A stretch of 64,000 bases of DNA, taken from the NCBI GenBank assembly GCA_001801575.1, contig MGYC01000022.1, forward strand, positions 45,769 to 109,768, in the 5' to 3' direction. How positions within the stretch are numbered: position 1 is the first letter of the stretch; each line of letters starts with the position of its first letter. A model generated the notes under the pieces. The model worked only from the letters and a program-made list of their open reading frames with translations, did not search any database and was not told the DNA's origin. Both the position numbers and the translations under genes were made by a program. This document shows, piece by piece, positions 26,531-35,226 of the stretch. The stretch comes from Gammaproteobacteria bacterium RIFCSPHIGHO2_12_FULL_41_20. Lineage in GTDB: Bacteria; Pseudomonadota; Gammaproteobacteria; DSM-16500.

Positions 26531-26642
26531 ATGAAAGTCCTTTTTCATAGTTAAACCTAACTCAGGTTAAAGAAAATATAATTTAAATTCATGTACTTGG
26601 CTATCAGCAAAAGTGGGCGGAGAGGTTGAGATTTAGCTTACA

Positions 26643-27677
26643 ATGAAACTAAGCGATTTTTTATACGATTTACCTGCAGAACTCATTGCACAGCACCCAT
26701 TAGCGGATCGCAGTGCTAGCCGTTTGTTGTGTTTAGACAGGCACACTGGGATTATTCAGCATTGTCAGTTTTCTGCGATTATAGATTTGTTAACAGCAAA
26801 AGACTTACTGGTATTCAATAATACACGTGTGATTCCTGCGCGTTTATTGGGCAGTAAAGACACCGGCGGGCAAATTGAAGTCTTCGTGGAGCGTATTTTA
26901 GATGCGCGGCGGATTAGTGCGAAAGTACGTGCGAGTAAACCACCCCGACCAGGTAGCAGATTGTGGTTGGGTGAGCAAGAAGCCTGTCTATTCGAAGTCA
27001 TGCACCGTGAAGATGAGTTTTATATATTATATAGCCATGATTCCCAACCAGTGTTGACAGTGATTGAGAGTATTGGCCAAATTCCATTGCCACCTTATAT
27101 TGATCGTTTACCGGAAAATCATGACAGTGAACGTTATCAAACGATTTATGCTCAGCACAAGGGTTCTGTAGCTGCGCCAACGGCAGGATTGCATTTTGAT
27201 GAGGAACTGTTTAGCCGATTGCGCGCTAAAGGTGTAGCAATAGGATTTTTAACTTTACATGTTGGGGCGGGAACTTATACCCCCGTACGGACAGAAAATA
27301 TTCAGGCGCATCGTATGCATGCGGAATATTTAGAAGTATCCTCTGCCTTATGTGAGCAAGTGCGTATGACGCAACAACGGGGTGGGCGTGTGGTGGCAGT
27401 AGGGACAACAACTGTGCGCGGCTTGGAGACTGCCAGTGCAAGTGGGAAAATTCAACCCTATAGCGGTGAAACAGCTATTTTTATTTATCCGGGTTATCTA
27501 TTTCGCTGTGTTGATGCGTTGATTACGAATTTGCATTTACCAGGGTCTTCGTTGCTTATGTTAGTTTGTGCCTTGGGAGGCCATGCGGCGATGATGCGAG
27601 CTTATCACGCAGCGGTGGCACAACGTTATCGGTTTTTTAGTTACGGCGATGCTATGTGGGTGGGGGTAGATGCGTAG
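26643..27677 (+). CDS. queA: S-adenosylmethionine:tRNA ribosyltransferase-isomerase
   Basis: Transfers the ribosyl part of S-adenosylmethionine to 7-aminomethyl-7-deazaguanine in tRNA, making epoxyqueuosine. 344 residues; motifs are DFLYDLPAELIAQHPL at the N-terminus, FNNTRVIPARL near 58, VAAPTAGLHFDEEL near 175 and the C-terminal NLHLPGSSLLMLV. In most relatives tgt lies between queA and yajC; here yajC follows directly after 72 bp. queE is at 61133. Confidence 0.96.
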   Translation: MKLSDFLYDLPAELIAQHPLADRSASRLLCLDRHTGIIQHCQFSAIIDLLTAKDLLVFNNTRVIPARLLGSKDTGGQIEVFVERILDARRISAKVRASKPPRPGSRLWLGEQEACLFEVMHREDEFYILYSHDSQPVLTVIESIGQIPLPPYIDRLPENHDSERYQTIYAQHKGSVAAPTAGLHFDEELFSRLRAKGVAIGFLTLHVGAGTYTPVRTENIQAHRMHAEYLEVSSALCEQVRMTQQRGGRVVAVGTTTVRGLETASASGKIQPYSGETAIFIYPGYLFRCVDALITNLHLPGSSLLMLVCALGGHAAMMRAYHAAVAQRYRFFSYGDAMWVGVDA

Positions 27678-27749
27678 AGAATAATTTGACCCTATTCAGA
27701 AAGCGTCTATAATCCTGCAACTGGCTTAATTATCCTAGGAATAAACATA

Positions 27750-28103
27750 ATGACCCTATTCGATTTCTTTATCTCTTCTGCTTATGCAGCAGATGCCTCA
27801 GTGGCAGGAACAGTGCCAGCAGGAGGATCCTTTTCATTCTTTATTATTTTTGCCGTATTTATTTTATTTTTTTATTTTGCAATATGGCGGCCACAAAATA
27901 AGCGCAATAAAGAACAACGAGATTTATTAGGCTCGCTTGCCAAAGGCGACGAAGTGATTACTGTTGGTGGAGTCTTAGGTAAAATAGGTAAAATCAGCGA
28001 CCAATATGTGGTGCTAACTATTGCTGATAATACCGACATTGTCATACAAAAATCTGCAGTGGTTACTGCATTACCGAAAGGCACACTGAAGTCACTTATG
28101 TAG
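27750..28103 (+). CDS. yajC: preprotein translocase auxiliary subunit YajC
   Basis: 117 residues with a single membrane helix (about 28-48, PAGGSFSFFIIFAVFILFFYFAIWRPQNKR cited by its ends) and a soluble tail beginning DEVITVGGVLGKI. It forms a holo-translocon with SecDF. Co-oriented with secD, 20 bp upstream of it. Confidence 0.94.
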   Translation: MTLFDFFISSAYAADASVAGTVPAGGSFSFFIIFAVFILFFYFAIWRPQNKRNKEQRDLLGSLAKGDEVITVGGVLGKIGKISDQYVVLTIADNTDIVIQKSAVVTALPKGTLKSLM

Positions 28104-28123
28104 AAGTTATTAGGTGGATATTA

Positions 28124-29992
28124 ATGAATCGTTATCCCGTATGGAAATATATCTTGATTGTTGTGGTACTTATATGTGGGGTTATTTATGCCTTGCCCAA
28201 TTTGTATGGAGAGGTACCGGCAGTGCAAGTGGCAGCGGCGAATTCAGCAGTTACGATAAATTCGCAACTTACCGATACCATAAAACAAGCATTAACTACT
28301 GCTAATATTGCTTATACTCATGCGCAACAAGAAAATCGCACGGTATTATTTACTTTTGCTTCTCCCGATGTGCAACTGCAAGCCAAAGAAGTGATCCAGC
28401 AAACACTGGGGGAAAATTATCTAGTTGCTTTAAATCTAGCTCCTACTACCCCTGTCTGGCTAAAATCTCTGGGTGCCACACCGATGAAATTGGGGCTAGA
28501 TTTACGCGGCGGTGTGCATTTTCTCTTGCAGGTTGATGTTAATTCCGTATTACAACAGCGTACAGAAGGAGACTTACACAATATTGCTCAAGCACTACGT
28601 GATGAACATATTCGTTATTCAGGCGTGTTCCGCCAAGGTAAAGAAGGCGTTATGTTGCAGTTTCGCACGCTGGAAGCGAGAGAGGATGCTTATACTTTTG
28701 TAACTCAGCGTTATCCGGAGTTTAGTTGGACTAAGCAATCATCTGCAGCAGATGAATTTGCTCTACAAGGTGCATGGGCGCCAGCCGCACTTTATCAAGC
28801 ACGCCAGGAAACATTAGAGCAAGCGATGAATACCCTGCGTAATCGGGTGAATGAGTTAGGGATTTCTGAGGCTATTGTGCAGCAACAAGGGGATAGCCGG
28901 GTGTCGGTAGATTTACCGGGAGTGCAAGATACAGCACAAGCTAAAAGCTTAATCGGGAAGACGGCGACATTAGAATTTCACATGGTGGATGTAGAACATG
29001 ACCCTGCATTAGTAGCGGCAGGTGGCATGGCACCTACGGATACCCGGTTATATGATTGGCATGGTCAGCCTACTTTATTAAAAAACCAAATTGTGTTGCG
29101 TGGCTCATCTATTGTGAGCGCGCGCTCTGGCTTTGGGGAGGATGGACGAGCAAATGTGGATGTGCGGTTAAGTGGTATGGGCGATAGTTTGTTTACCAAA
29201 ACCACGGCTGAAAGCATTGGTAAGCCGATGGCAGTAGTCTATGTGGAAGTAAAGTCGACACCTAAATTAGTCGATGGTAAACAAGAAATTAGTTATCAAA
29301 CTGAACGACATGTAATCAGTGTGGCGACCATCCAAAGCGCGCTCGGCAATGGTTTTCAAATTACCGGGTTAGCCAGTGCTGATGAAGCAAAGACATTAGC
29401 CTTGTTATTGCGCGCCGGGGCATTACCTGCTCCAGTGACAATTATCGAAGAGCGACAAGTCGGCCCTAGCTTAGGTAAGCAGAATATTCACATGGGAATA
29501 TTGTCGGTAGAAGTGGGGATGGCATTAGTTGTTGTGTTTATGGCGGTTTACTATAGCATGATGGGGATAATTGCCGATTTAGCTTTAGTGTTAAACTTAG
29601 TGTTGATTGTTGCGGTTTTATCTTTGCTGGGAGCAACGCTGACTTTACCGGGTATAGCGGGATTAGTGCTAACCATGGGTATGGCGGTGGATGCCAATGT
29701 TTTGATTTTTGAGCGTATTCGTGAAGAATTGCGACGTGGCATGAGTCTACAAGCCAGTATTTATGCTGGTTATGAGCGTGCATTTGTAACGATTCTCGAT
29801 GCCAATATTACCACGCTGATTGTAATGATGATTTTGTTTAGCTTAGGCTCAGGGGTGGTAAAGGGGTTGGCAATTACAGTGACGATTGGTTTGATTACCT
29901 CCATGATTACGGCAATTATGGGTACGCGTGCGATAGTAAATCTATTATATGGTCGCCGTGAGGCAAAACGCATTTCAATAGGAATAGCTTGA
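28124..29992 (+). CDS. secD: protein translocase subunit SecD
   Basis: 622 residues, RND-family membrane protein that uses proton flow to pull proteins out on the periplasmic side. One N-terminal helix, then a large periplasmic part with GLDLRGGVHFLLQVD near residue 125 and IEERQVGPSLG near 441. The C-terminal five-helix bundle contains GIAGLVLTMGMAVDANVLIFERIREE. Its TGA overlaps the secF ATG. Confidence 0.96.
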   Translation: MNRYPVWKYILIVVVLICGVIYALPNLYGEVPAVQVAAANSAVTINSQLTDTIKQALTTANIAYTHAQQENRTVLFTFASPDVQLQAKEVIQQTLGENYLVALNLAPTTPVWLKSLGATPMKLGLDLRGGVHFLLQVDVNSVLQQRTEGDLHNIAQALRDEHIRYSGVFRQGKEGVMLQFRTLEAREDAYTFVTQRYPEFSWTKQSSAADEFALQGAWAPAALYQARQETLEQAMNTLRNRVNELGISEAIVQQQGDSRVSVDLPGVQDTAQAKSLIGKTATLEFHMVDVEHDPALVAAGGMAPTDTRLYDWHGQPTLLKNQIVLRGSSIVSARSGFGEDGRANVDVRLSGMGDSLFTKTTAESIGKPMAVVYVEVKSTPKLVDGKQEISYQTERHVISVATIQSALGNGFQITGLASADEAKTLALLLRAGALPAPVTIIEERQVGPSLGKQNIHMGILSVEVGMALVVVFMAVYYSMMGIIADLALVLNLVLIVAVLSLLGATLTLPGIAGLVLTMGMAVDANVLIFERIREELRRGMSLQASIYAGYERAFVTILDANITTLIVMMILFSLGSGVVKGLAITVTIGLITSMITAIMGTRAIVNLLYGRREAKRISIGIA

Positions 29993-30915
29993 TGGAATTT
30001 TTTAAGCAAAATACTAACATTGACTTTATGGCTCAGCGTAAATGGGCGGCGCTATTTTCTATTGTCTTGTTTTTACTTTCCATAGGTTCCTTGGCCGTAA
30101 AGGGATTGAATTGGGGTTTGGATTTTACAGGTGGAATACAAATTCAATTAAGCTTTCCAGAGGTTGCCGATCTTACTTTAATACGCAACAATTTGGATCA
30201 AGCCGGCTTTAAAGAGGCTATTGTAACGAGTTATGGTACCTCCAAAGATGTGTTAGTTACCTTGACATCATCAGGCAATGCAGAGAATCAGCAAGATAGG
30301 TTAACAAAACAAGTGGTGCAGGTATTGCCTAGCGCGAAGGTGGAACAAGTAAATTATATTGGCCCACAAGTCGGAAATGAAATGGTGACGAAAAGTTGGC
30401 TAGCTATTATTGTTGCATTGTTAGGGACAATGATTTACATTGCTGCACGTTTTGAGAAGCGCTTTGCTGTTGCCTCTACAGTGGCATTGATTCATGACCC
30501 AGTAATTATTCTAGGGATATTTTCGTTTTTGCACTTAGAGTTTAATCTTATTACCTTGGCAGCTATATTAACTGTTATTGGTTATTCGTTAAATGATACG
30601 ATTGTGATTTTTGATCGTGTGCGTGAAAATTTCCGTAAACTGAGAAAAGCCAGTGCGCTTGAAGTGATGAACCAAGCCATTAATCAAACTTTATCGCGTA
30701 CCATTATGACATCTGCGCTAACATTAACTGTGGTATTAGCTTTGTTTTTCTTGGGTGGGAGTTTGCTACACGGATTTTCCTTGGCGCTAATTATCGGTAT
30801 TGTGGTAGGCACGTATTCTTCTATTTATGTTGCTGGTGCTTTGTCGATAGCATTGGGTTTATCACGTTTCCATTTATTGCCGCCAGTCAAAGAAGCATTG
30901 GATAATAGGCCTTAG
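29992..30915 (+). CDS. secF: protein translocase subunit SecF
   Basis: 307 residues, partner of SecD. N-terminal helix, then GLDFTGGIQIQLSF near residue 43 and the helix 4 signature LAAILTVIGYSLNDTIVIFDRVREN near 190, followed by the conserved SRTIMTSALTLTVV. ATG at 29992 chosen rather than TTG 29989. suhB follows 2 nt downstream. Confidence 0.96.
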   Translation: MEFFKQNTNIDFMAQRKWAALFSIVLFLLSIGSLAVKGLNWGLDFTGGIQIQLSFPEVADLTLIRNNLDQAGFKEAIVTSYGTSKDVLVTLTSSGNAENQQDRLTKQVVQVLPSAKVEQVNYIGPQVGNEMVTKSWLAIIVALLGTMIYIAARFEKRFAVASTVALIHDPVIILGIFSFLHLEFNLITLAAILTVIGYSLNDTIVIFDRVRENFRKLRKASALEVMNQAINQTLSRTIMTSALTLTVVLALFFLGGSLLHGFSLALIIGIVVGTYSSIYVAGALSIALGLSRFHLLPPVKEALDNRP

Positions 30916-30917
30916 CG

Positions 30918-31715
30918 ATGCGCGAACCGATTATAAATATTGCTATACAAGCAGCCCGCACGGCAGGTAACTTGATTGCTCGTGCAGCCACTCGCCTCGA
31001 TAAGGTAAATGTTACTGAAAAGAAGCCTAATGACTATGTTACTAATATAGATAAGCAAGCTGAAAAAGAAATTACTGGTATTATTTCAAAGGCTTATCCT
31101 GATCATGGTGTCTTAGGTGAGGAAGGTACGGAAAAATCAGGAAATGATTATCTTTGGATTATTGACCCTTTAGATGGTACGCGTAATTTTATTCATGGGT
31201 TACCGCATTTTGCGGTTTCTATTGCGGTGAAATACAAAAACAGGATAGAACACGGCGTTATTTACGACCCAATTCGGGATGAACTTTTTACAGCTAGTCG
31301 CGGTAAGGGCGCGCAATTGAATGAAAGGCGTATTCGCGTAAGCACACGTAAGCACTTACAAGATTGCTTATTAGGTACAGGATTCCCTTATCGGCACTCC
31401 CCACAGCATCAAACTGCCTATCTTTGCACTATTCAAGCCTTGTTACCGATTTGCGGTGATATTCGCCGTTTGGGTGCTGCCACCTTAGACTTGGCCTATG
31501 TAGCTTGTGGGCGTTTAGATGGATTTTGGGAGTTAGGGTTAAAGCCTTGGGATATTGCTGCAGGCGTTTTATTAATAAAAGAAGCAGGCGGTTTAATAAC
31601 GGATTTACATGGGGGTGACGATTTTTTTTCTAAGGGTGATGTTATCGCAGGCAATGCGACAATTCTTCGACAAATGTTAAAAATCATTCGCCCACATATG
31701 CCGGTTGGTGTGTAG
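30918..31715 (+). CDS. suhB: inositol-1-monophosphatase family protein SuhB
   Basis: 265 residues, Mg-dependent phosphatase fold. Metal ligands appear in GEEG near residue 72, WIIDPLDGTRNF near 88 and KPWDIAAGVLLIKEAGG near 214. In proteobacteria SuhB also joins the ribosomal RNA antitermination complex; both roles are possible. Near-contiguous with secF. A minus-strand membrane gene separates it from trmJ, which is often its neighbour. Confidence 0.93.
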   Translation: MREPIINIAIQAARTAGNLIARAATRLDKVNVTEKKPNDYVTNIDKQAEKEITGIISKAYPDHGVLGEEGTEKSGNDYLWIIDPLDGTRNFIHGLPHFAVSIAVKYKNRIEHGVIYDPIRDELFTASRGKGAQLNERRIRVSTRKHLQDCLLGTGFPYRHSPQHQTAYLCTIQALLPICGDIRRLGAATLDLAYVACGRLDGFWELGLKPWDIAAGVLLIKEAGGLITDLHGGDDFFSKGDVIAGNATILRQMLKIIRPHMPVGV

Positions 31716-31717
31716 AA

Positions 31718-33094
31718 CTATGAGTTAAATCCTAGATTAATGCCAATAAAAATACTTATGATACCAGTAATAAGAAAAAATCGTTTAATACGCCATACCT
31801 CACCTGCTTGATTGGTTTCTATTAGCCAGAAAGTAATTATAGCGATGAATATAAGATAAGGAGAAAAATCGCTAATAAAGCGCTGCGTTGCGCCAGATAA
31901 TATCAATAAAAAACCAAGAACCGTAATAGGAATGCTAGTGCATAACACAAGAAACCAGCATAACGGTAATAGCATATATTGACTAGGCTGCATGTGGTAA
32001 TAAAGTAAACGTGGTAAAGCAAATATAATGACTACAAAAGGGGCAGTGAATAGCATACCCGCGCTGGCATCCCAAATATAGGTTGAGGAAAATGCAGTGA
32101 GTACATTGGTATGAGTTGCATGCACGAAAGGTAAAGAAAGCTGTACTGCATAAGGATTTAAAAAGTAGACAAACACTCCATAGATAATATGTGAGAAAAT
32201 ATTTTGTATGTCTAATATATTTGTTTTTGCGATAGGCAAAGCGGTTAACTGATAATGCAAGCCAAACTCCCAAATAGAATCAAATCGCAAATAATTATAT
32301 AGCCCTAAAGCAATGCTAATACATAAGGGTGGGAGGAGTAATAAAACAACTAAAGTCACTAGACGTTGGCGAGGCGCATATTTTATTAAATAAACAATAG
32401 TCGCTAAAACAAGGATAAAGCAAACGAAAGCAAAATGTGGCCTGCCTGTTGCAGTGCAGGCTAAACATAAGCTAAATAAAAAACCATCTTGATAACGAAA
32501 GCCGTAATGCATGCATCGGTAAAGAAAATACAATGCCAGTGCGGTGAAGCAATAAGTGGATGCAATTGCAATTTCATAAAACATTGGTCGGGATAATAAA
32601 AATGGCGCATTGTTGGTCAGCCCCAAAATTAAACCTGCAAATAGCAAATGTGTTTCTGGTAGGAAAGGGAAGTAGGTTTCTTTAATGCGAATTAGCAATA
32701 AAAAGCTAATAACAAAACTCAAAAAAAGAAAAAATAGCGTAGCATATACTTCTGGCGGATAGGCTCCGGTGATTAACTTAAATGGCATAAAAAAAGTGAA
32801 GACAGGCAAAGTCCCAAAATACAGGTAGTATTTTCCTTTATAGAGTGATGCATCGTGTAATCTAAAATCTGTATTTTGCTGAGGATCGTAGGGATCTGCT
32901 AAAGCCAGTAAGGAGGGTGCGGGTGATATAGGAAGATGGAGTTGCCCCAACAGGAATGCCTGTGTTAAGTATTGGTAGTGGTTGTGTGGTGTTTGGCTAG
33001 GCGTGATAAGTTGCAGCGCATTCCAGGTGAAGAGCAGGTAAGTAGTAAGTACAAAGATGATGACGATTAGACGGCCTGGTAGTTTTGTAGTCAT
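31718..33094 (-). CDS. polytopic membrane protein, GT-C glycosyltransferase-like
   Basis: 458 residues with roughly ten hydrophobic helices. After helix 1 there is a large loop with DPYDPQQNTDFRLHDASLYKGKYYLYFGTLP, which resembles the first extracytoplasmic loop of GT-C enzymes, though no clear double-acidic motif is seen. Such proteins transfer lipid-linked sugars on the periplasmic face. I chose the ATG at 33094 rather than the TTG extension to 33121. It is divergent from trmJ with a 47-bp gap, and its stop is 2 nt from suhB. The exact substrate cannot be told. Confidence 0.7.
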   Translation of the reverse strand: MTTKLPGRLIVIIFVLTTYLLFTWNALQLITPSQTPHNHYQYLTQAFLLGQLHLPISPAPSLLALADPYDPQQNTDFRLHDASLYKGKYYLYFGTLPVFTFFMPFKLITGAYPPEVYATLFFLFLSFVISFLLLIRIKETYFPFLPETHLLFAGLILGLTNNAPFLLSRPMFYEIAIASTYCFTALALYFLYRCMHYGFRYQDGFLFSLCLACTATGRPHFAFVCFILVLATIVYLIKYAPRQRLVTLVVLLLLPPLCISIALGLYNYLRFDSIWEFGLHYQLTALPIAKTNILDIQNIFSHIIYGVFVYFLNPYAVQLSLPFVHATHTNVLTAFSSTYIWDASAGMLFTAPFVVIIFALPRLLYYHMQPSQYMLLPLCWFLVLCTSIPITVLGFLLILSGATQRFISDFSPYLIFIAIITFWLIETNQAGEVWRIKRFFLITGIISIFIGINLGFNS

Positions 33095-33141
33095 TGACGT
33101 TATTCTACGCTTTACCCACAAAAAATTCGAGGATAGCTAAT

Positions 33142-33879
33142 TTGAGCTTACTTGGGCAAATTCGTATTATTTTAGTCAATACTTCACATCCGGGTAATAT
33201 TGGTTCCGTGGCGCGAGCAATGAAAACCATGGGACTGGAGAAGTTATATTTGGTTTCACCGCAGCAATTTCCACATGCTAAGGCAGTAGAGATGGCATCC
33301 GGTGCTGTAGATATTTTAGAAAATGCCAGGGTGACTGAATCTTTGGCCGAGGCCATTGCCGATTGTGTGCTCGTAGTGGGAACCAGTACACGCTCGCGTA
33401 CTTTGCCATGGCCATTATGCATGCCACGAGAGTTAGCCCAGCGTGTTGAGCAAGCACCCCAGCGTAATCCAGTTGCCATTGTTTTTGGTCGTGAGCAAAC
33501 CGGGCTAACAAATGCAGAATTACAACAATGCCAGCTTTGTGTGCAAATTCCAGCAAACCCCGATTATAGCTCCTTGAATATTGCAGCAGCGGTGCAAGTG
33601 ATTGCCTATGAACTGCACATTGCGAGTTTAGGCGGGAACGTACCTAAAGAGCGTGAGCATCAACCCGTTTCTTCAGAAGATATGGAGCGATTTTTTGTAC
33701 ATCTGCAAGAGGTCTTAGTAGAAACCGATTTTTTACGATTACGTGCTCCGCGTAAGCTCATGGCTAGATTGCGCCGTTTGTTTTTTCGCGCCTGTCCAGA
33801 TGCGATAGAAATGAATATTTTGCGAGGGATATTAACGTCTGTGCAAGAGCGGATTAAGAATGCGAAACTCCCGTCTTAA
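33142..33879 (+). CDS. trmJ: tRNA (cytidine/uridine-2'-O-)-methyltransferase TrmJ
   Basis: 245-residue SPOUT methyltransferase acting on position 32 of tRNAs. Motifs are ILVNTSHPGNIGSVARAMKTMGL near residue 8, IVFGREQTGLTNAEL near 112 and SLNIAAAVQVIAYEL near 142. TTG start at 33142 with GAGGA 8 nt before it gives the usual N-terminus; the frame extended to 33094 runs into the neighbouring promoter. Confidence 0.93.
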   Translation: MSLLGQIRIILVNTSHPGNIGSVARAMKTMGLEKLYLVSPQQFPHAKAVEMASGAVDILENARVTESLAEAIADCVLVVGTSTRSRTLPWPLCMPRELAQRVEQAPQRNPVAIVFGREQTGLTNAELQQCQLCVQIPANPDYSSLNIAAAVQVIAYELHIASLGGNVPKEREHQPVSSEDMERFFVHLQEVLVETDFLRLRAPRKLMARLRRLFFRACPDAIEMNILRGILTSVQERIKNAKLPS

Positions 33880-33971
33880 TCCACCCTAAAATCAGGCAGT
33901 TACCCGCCTGTTACAAGTAGCTATTCCGGCCTATACTTTATAAATAGACACAATAAAAAAGGAGGATTGCC

Positions 33972-35069
33972 ATGAAGGTTGAGTTACAACGCAATGCAGG
34001 AGAGTTTCAACGACGCACTACTTCTACAACGCTAGTGCCAATTTCTCTTGTAGAGCCTATTGAACTAACTGTTAAAGGGAGATTAACAACACAGCACTGT
34101 GACATGCTCAATGATTTTTCTGTTCGATACCAGCAGCAATCCAATCCTGTTATTCTTAATTTATCTGCAGTAACTGACATTGAAGATCCACCCAAGTTTT
34201 GGGAAACACTATGCAATATGATAAAAGCGTCGACGGCACAGCCGCAGCTAATTATACAATTATCGGCTGCTTGTCGTGCTGCTATATTAGAAGATGTTGA
34301 GAGCATAGGTTTATTAGAATCCGCATTGAAAGAGCGGCACACTAAAATTCAAATTGGAGATTTTGAGAAATTTGTAGAGTTATTTCCTACAGATGCAGAG
34401 GCGATGCAACGCCTCATTAATATGGAGGAGCGCTTACTAAATAAAGTACCGCGTCCTCATGCGCAAGTATCAGCGCAATCTGCTGTTTCTACTAGCGGTG
34501 GATTATTTTCAGCTGGCGCAACTACATCATCTGCAGCGGCAGCAACAACAACAACTCATCAACAACCTTTGCCTGCTCAAGAGCAAAGGCTAACACTTGC
34601 GCAATTGGATTCTATAACACCGGTGACGCAACCACTTGTTATTATAATGCCAGATCCGGTGCGTGATGTGGATTGTGATAAGCTTTCTGCTGTTGTAAGA
34701 ACACTTAGCGTATGTCCACGACTTACTATTGAGTTTGGCAAGGAGTTAGGCACCTATTATTTTTCTAGCAGAATTATCCAATTAGTTAACGAAATTAAGT
34801 TTCCATTGGTGTTACGTTTACATAAAGATACTCAATTCTTGAGTAACTCCTATCAATTGGAAGATTTTGTGGTTGCTTTGCGAGAGAGGCAGGCATATTT
34901 ACATGTTGAGAGCGAGGGCGTGGATGGGCGTCTTACGAGGTATCTAAGTGATGACTCTCCTACTTCGGTAGTGCGACCAGCTACGGAACAAGCTATGGCA
35001 GAGTTGGAGCGTTTAGGACAGTTGCCAAATGTCGTTGCTGTTGCTTCCCAGGCAGCTAGACATCGGTGA
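33972..35069 (+). CDS. orphan protein with STAS-like N-terminal region
   Basis: 365 residues. Residues about 27-130 follow the strand-helix order of STAS (anti-sigma-antagonist) domains: IELTVKGRLTTQHC, NPVILNLSAVTDIED, PQLIIQLSAACRAAILEDVESIGLLESAL. A low-complexity Ala/Ser/Thr/Gln linker (about 160-205) joins a second alpha/beta part (about 215-320) of similar layout. The match is by pattern only. A strong AAAGGAGG ribosome site precedes the ATG. It is flanked by trmJ and the yejM-like gene and could equally be a secreted orphan. Confidence 0.6.
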   Translation: MKVELQRNAGEFQRRTTSTTLVPISLVEPIELTVKGRLTTQHCDMLNDFSVRYQQQSNPVILNLSAVTDIEDPPKFWETLCNMIKASTAQPQLIIQLSAACRAAILEDVESIGLLESALKERHTKIQIGDFEKFVELFPTDAEAMQRLINMEERLLNKVPRPHAQVSAQSAVSTSGGLFSAGATTSSAAAATTTTHQQPLPAQEQRLTLAQLDSITPVTQPLVIIMPDPVRDVDCDKLSAVVRTLSVCPRLTIEFGKELGTYYFSSRIIQLVNEIKFPLVLRLHKDTQFLSNSYQLEDFVVALRERQAYLHVESEGVDGRLTRYLSDDSPTSVVRPATEQAMAELERLGQLPNVVAVASQAARHR

Positions 35070-35111
35070 GAAGAGGGTCCCCCCCCACTATAGGCTTGTG
35101 CTTGCGTGTTA

Positions 35112-35180
35112 ATTCTGAGCTTGCCCCGCCCGTCATCCTGAGCTTGCCTGCCCGTCATCCTGAGCTTGCGAAGGATCTGT
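35112..35180. repeat. partial family A repeat, tandem half-units
   Basis: Two and a half direct copies of CGTCATCCTGAGCTTGC, the last running into GAAGGATCTG. There is no opposing arm, so this is a half-element. It fills the gap between the STAS-like gene and the yejM-like gene. Confidence 0.6.
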
Positions 35181-35226
35181 ATCCCTGCCATGATCTTTAA
35201 CAAGAATTCTTCATAAGCCTGGCACG

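Noticed and set aside
33880-33971. Terminator after trmJ
   Set aside because: CAGGC/GCCTG is only a 5-bp stem and no T-run follows.
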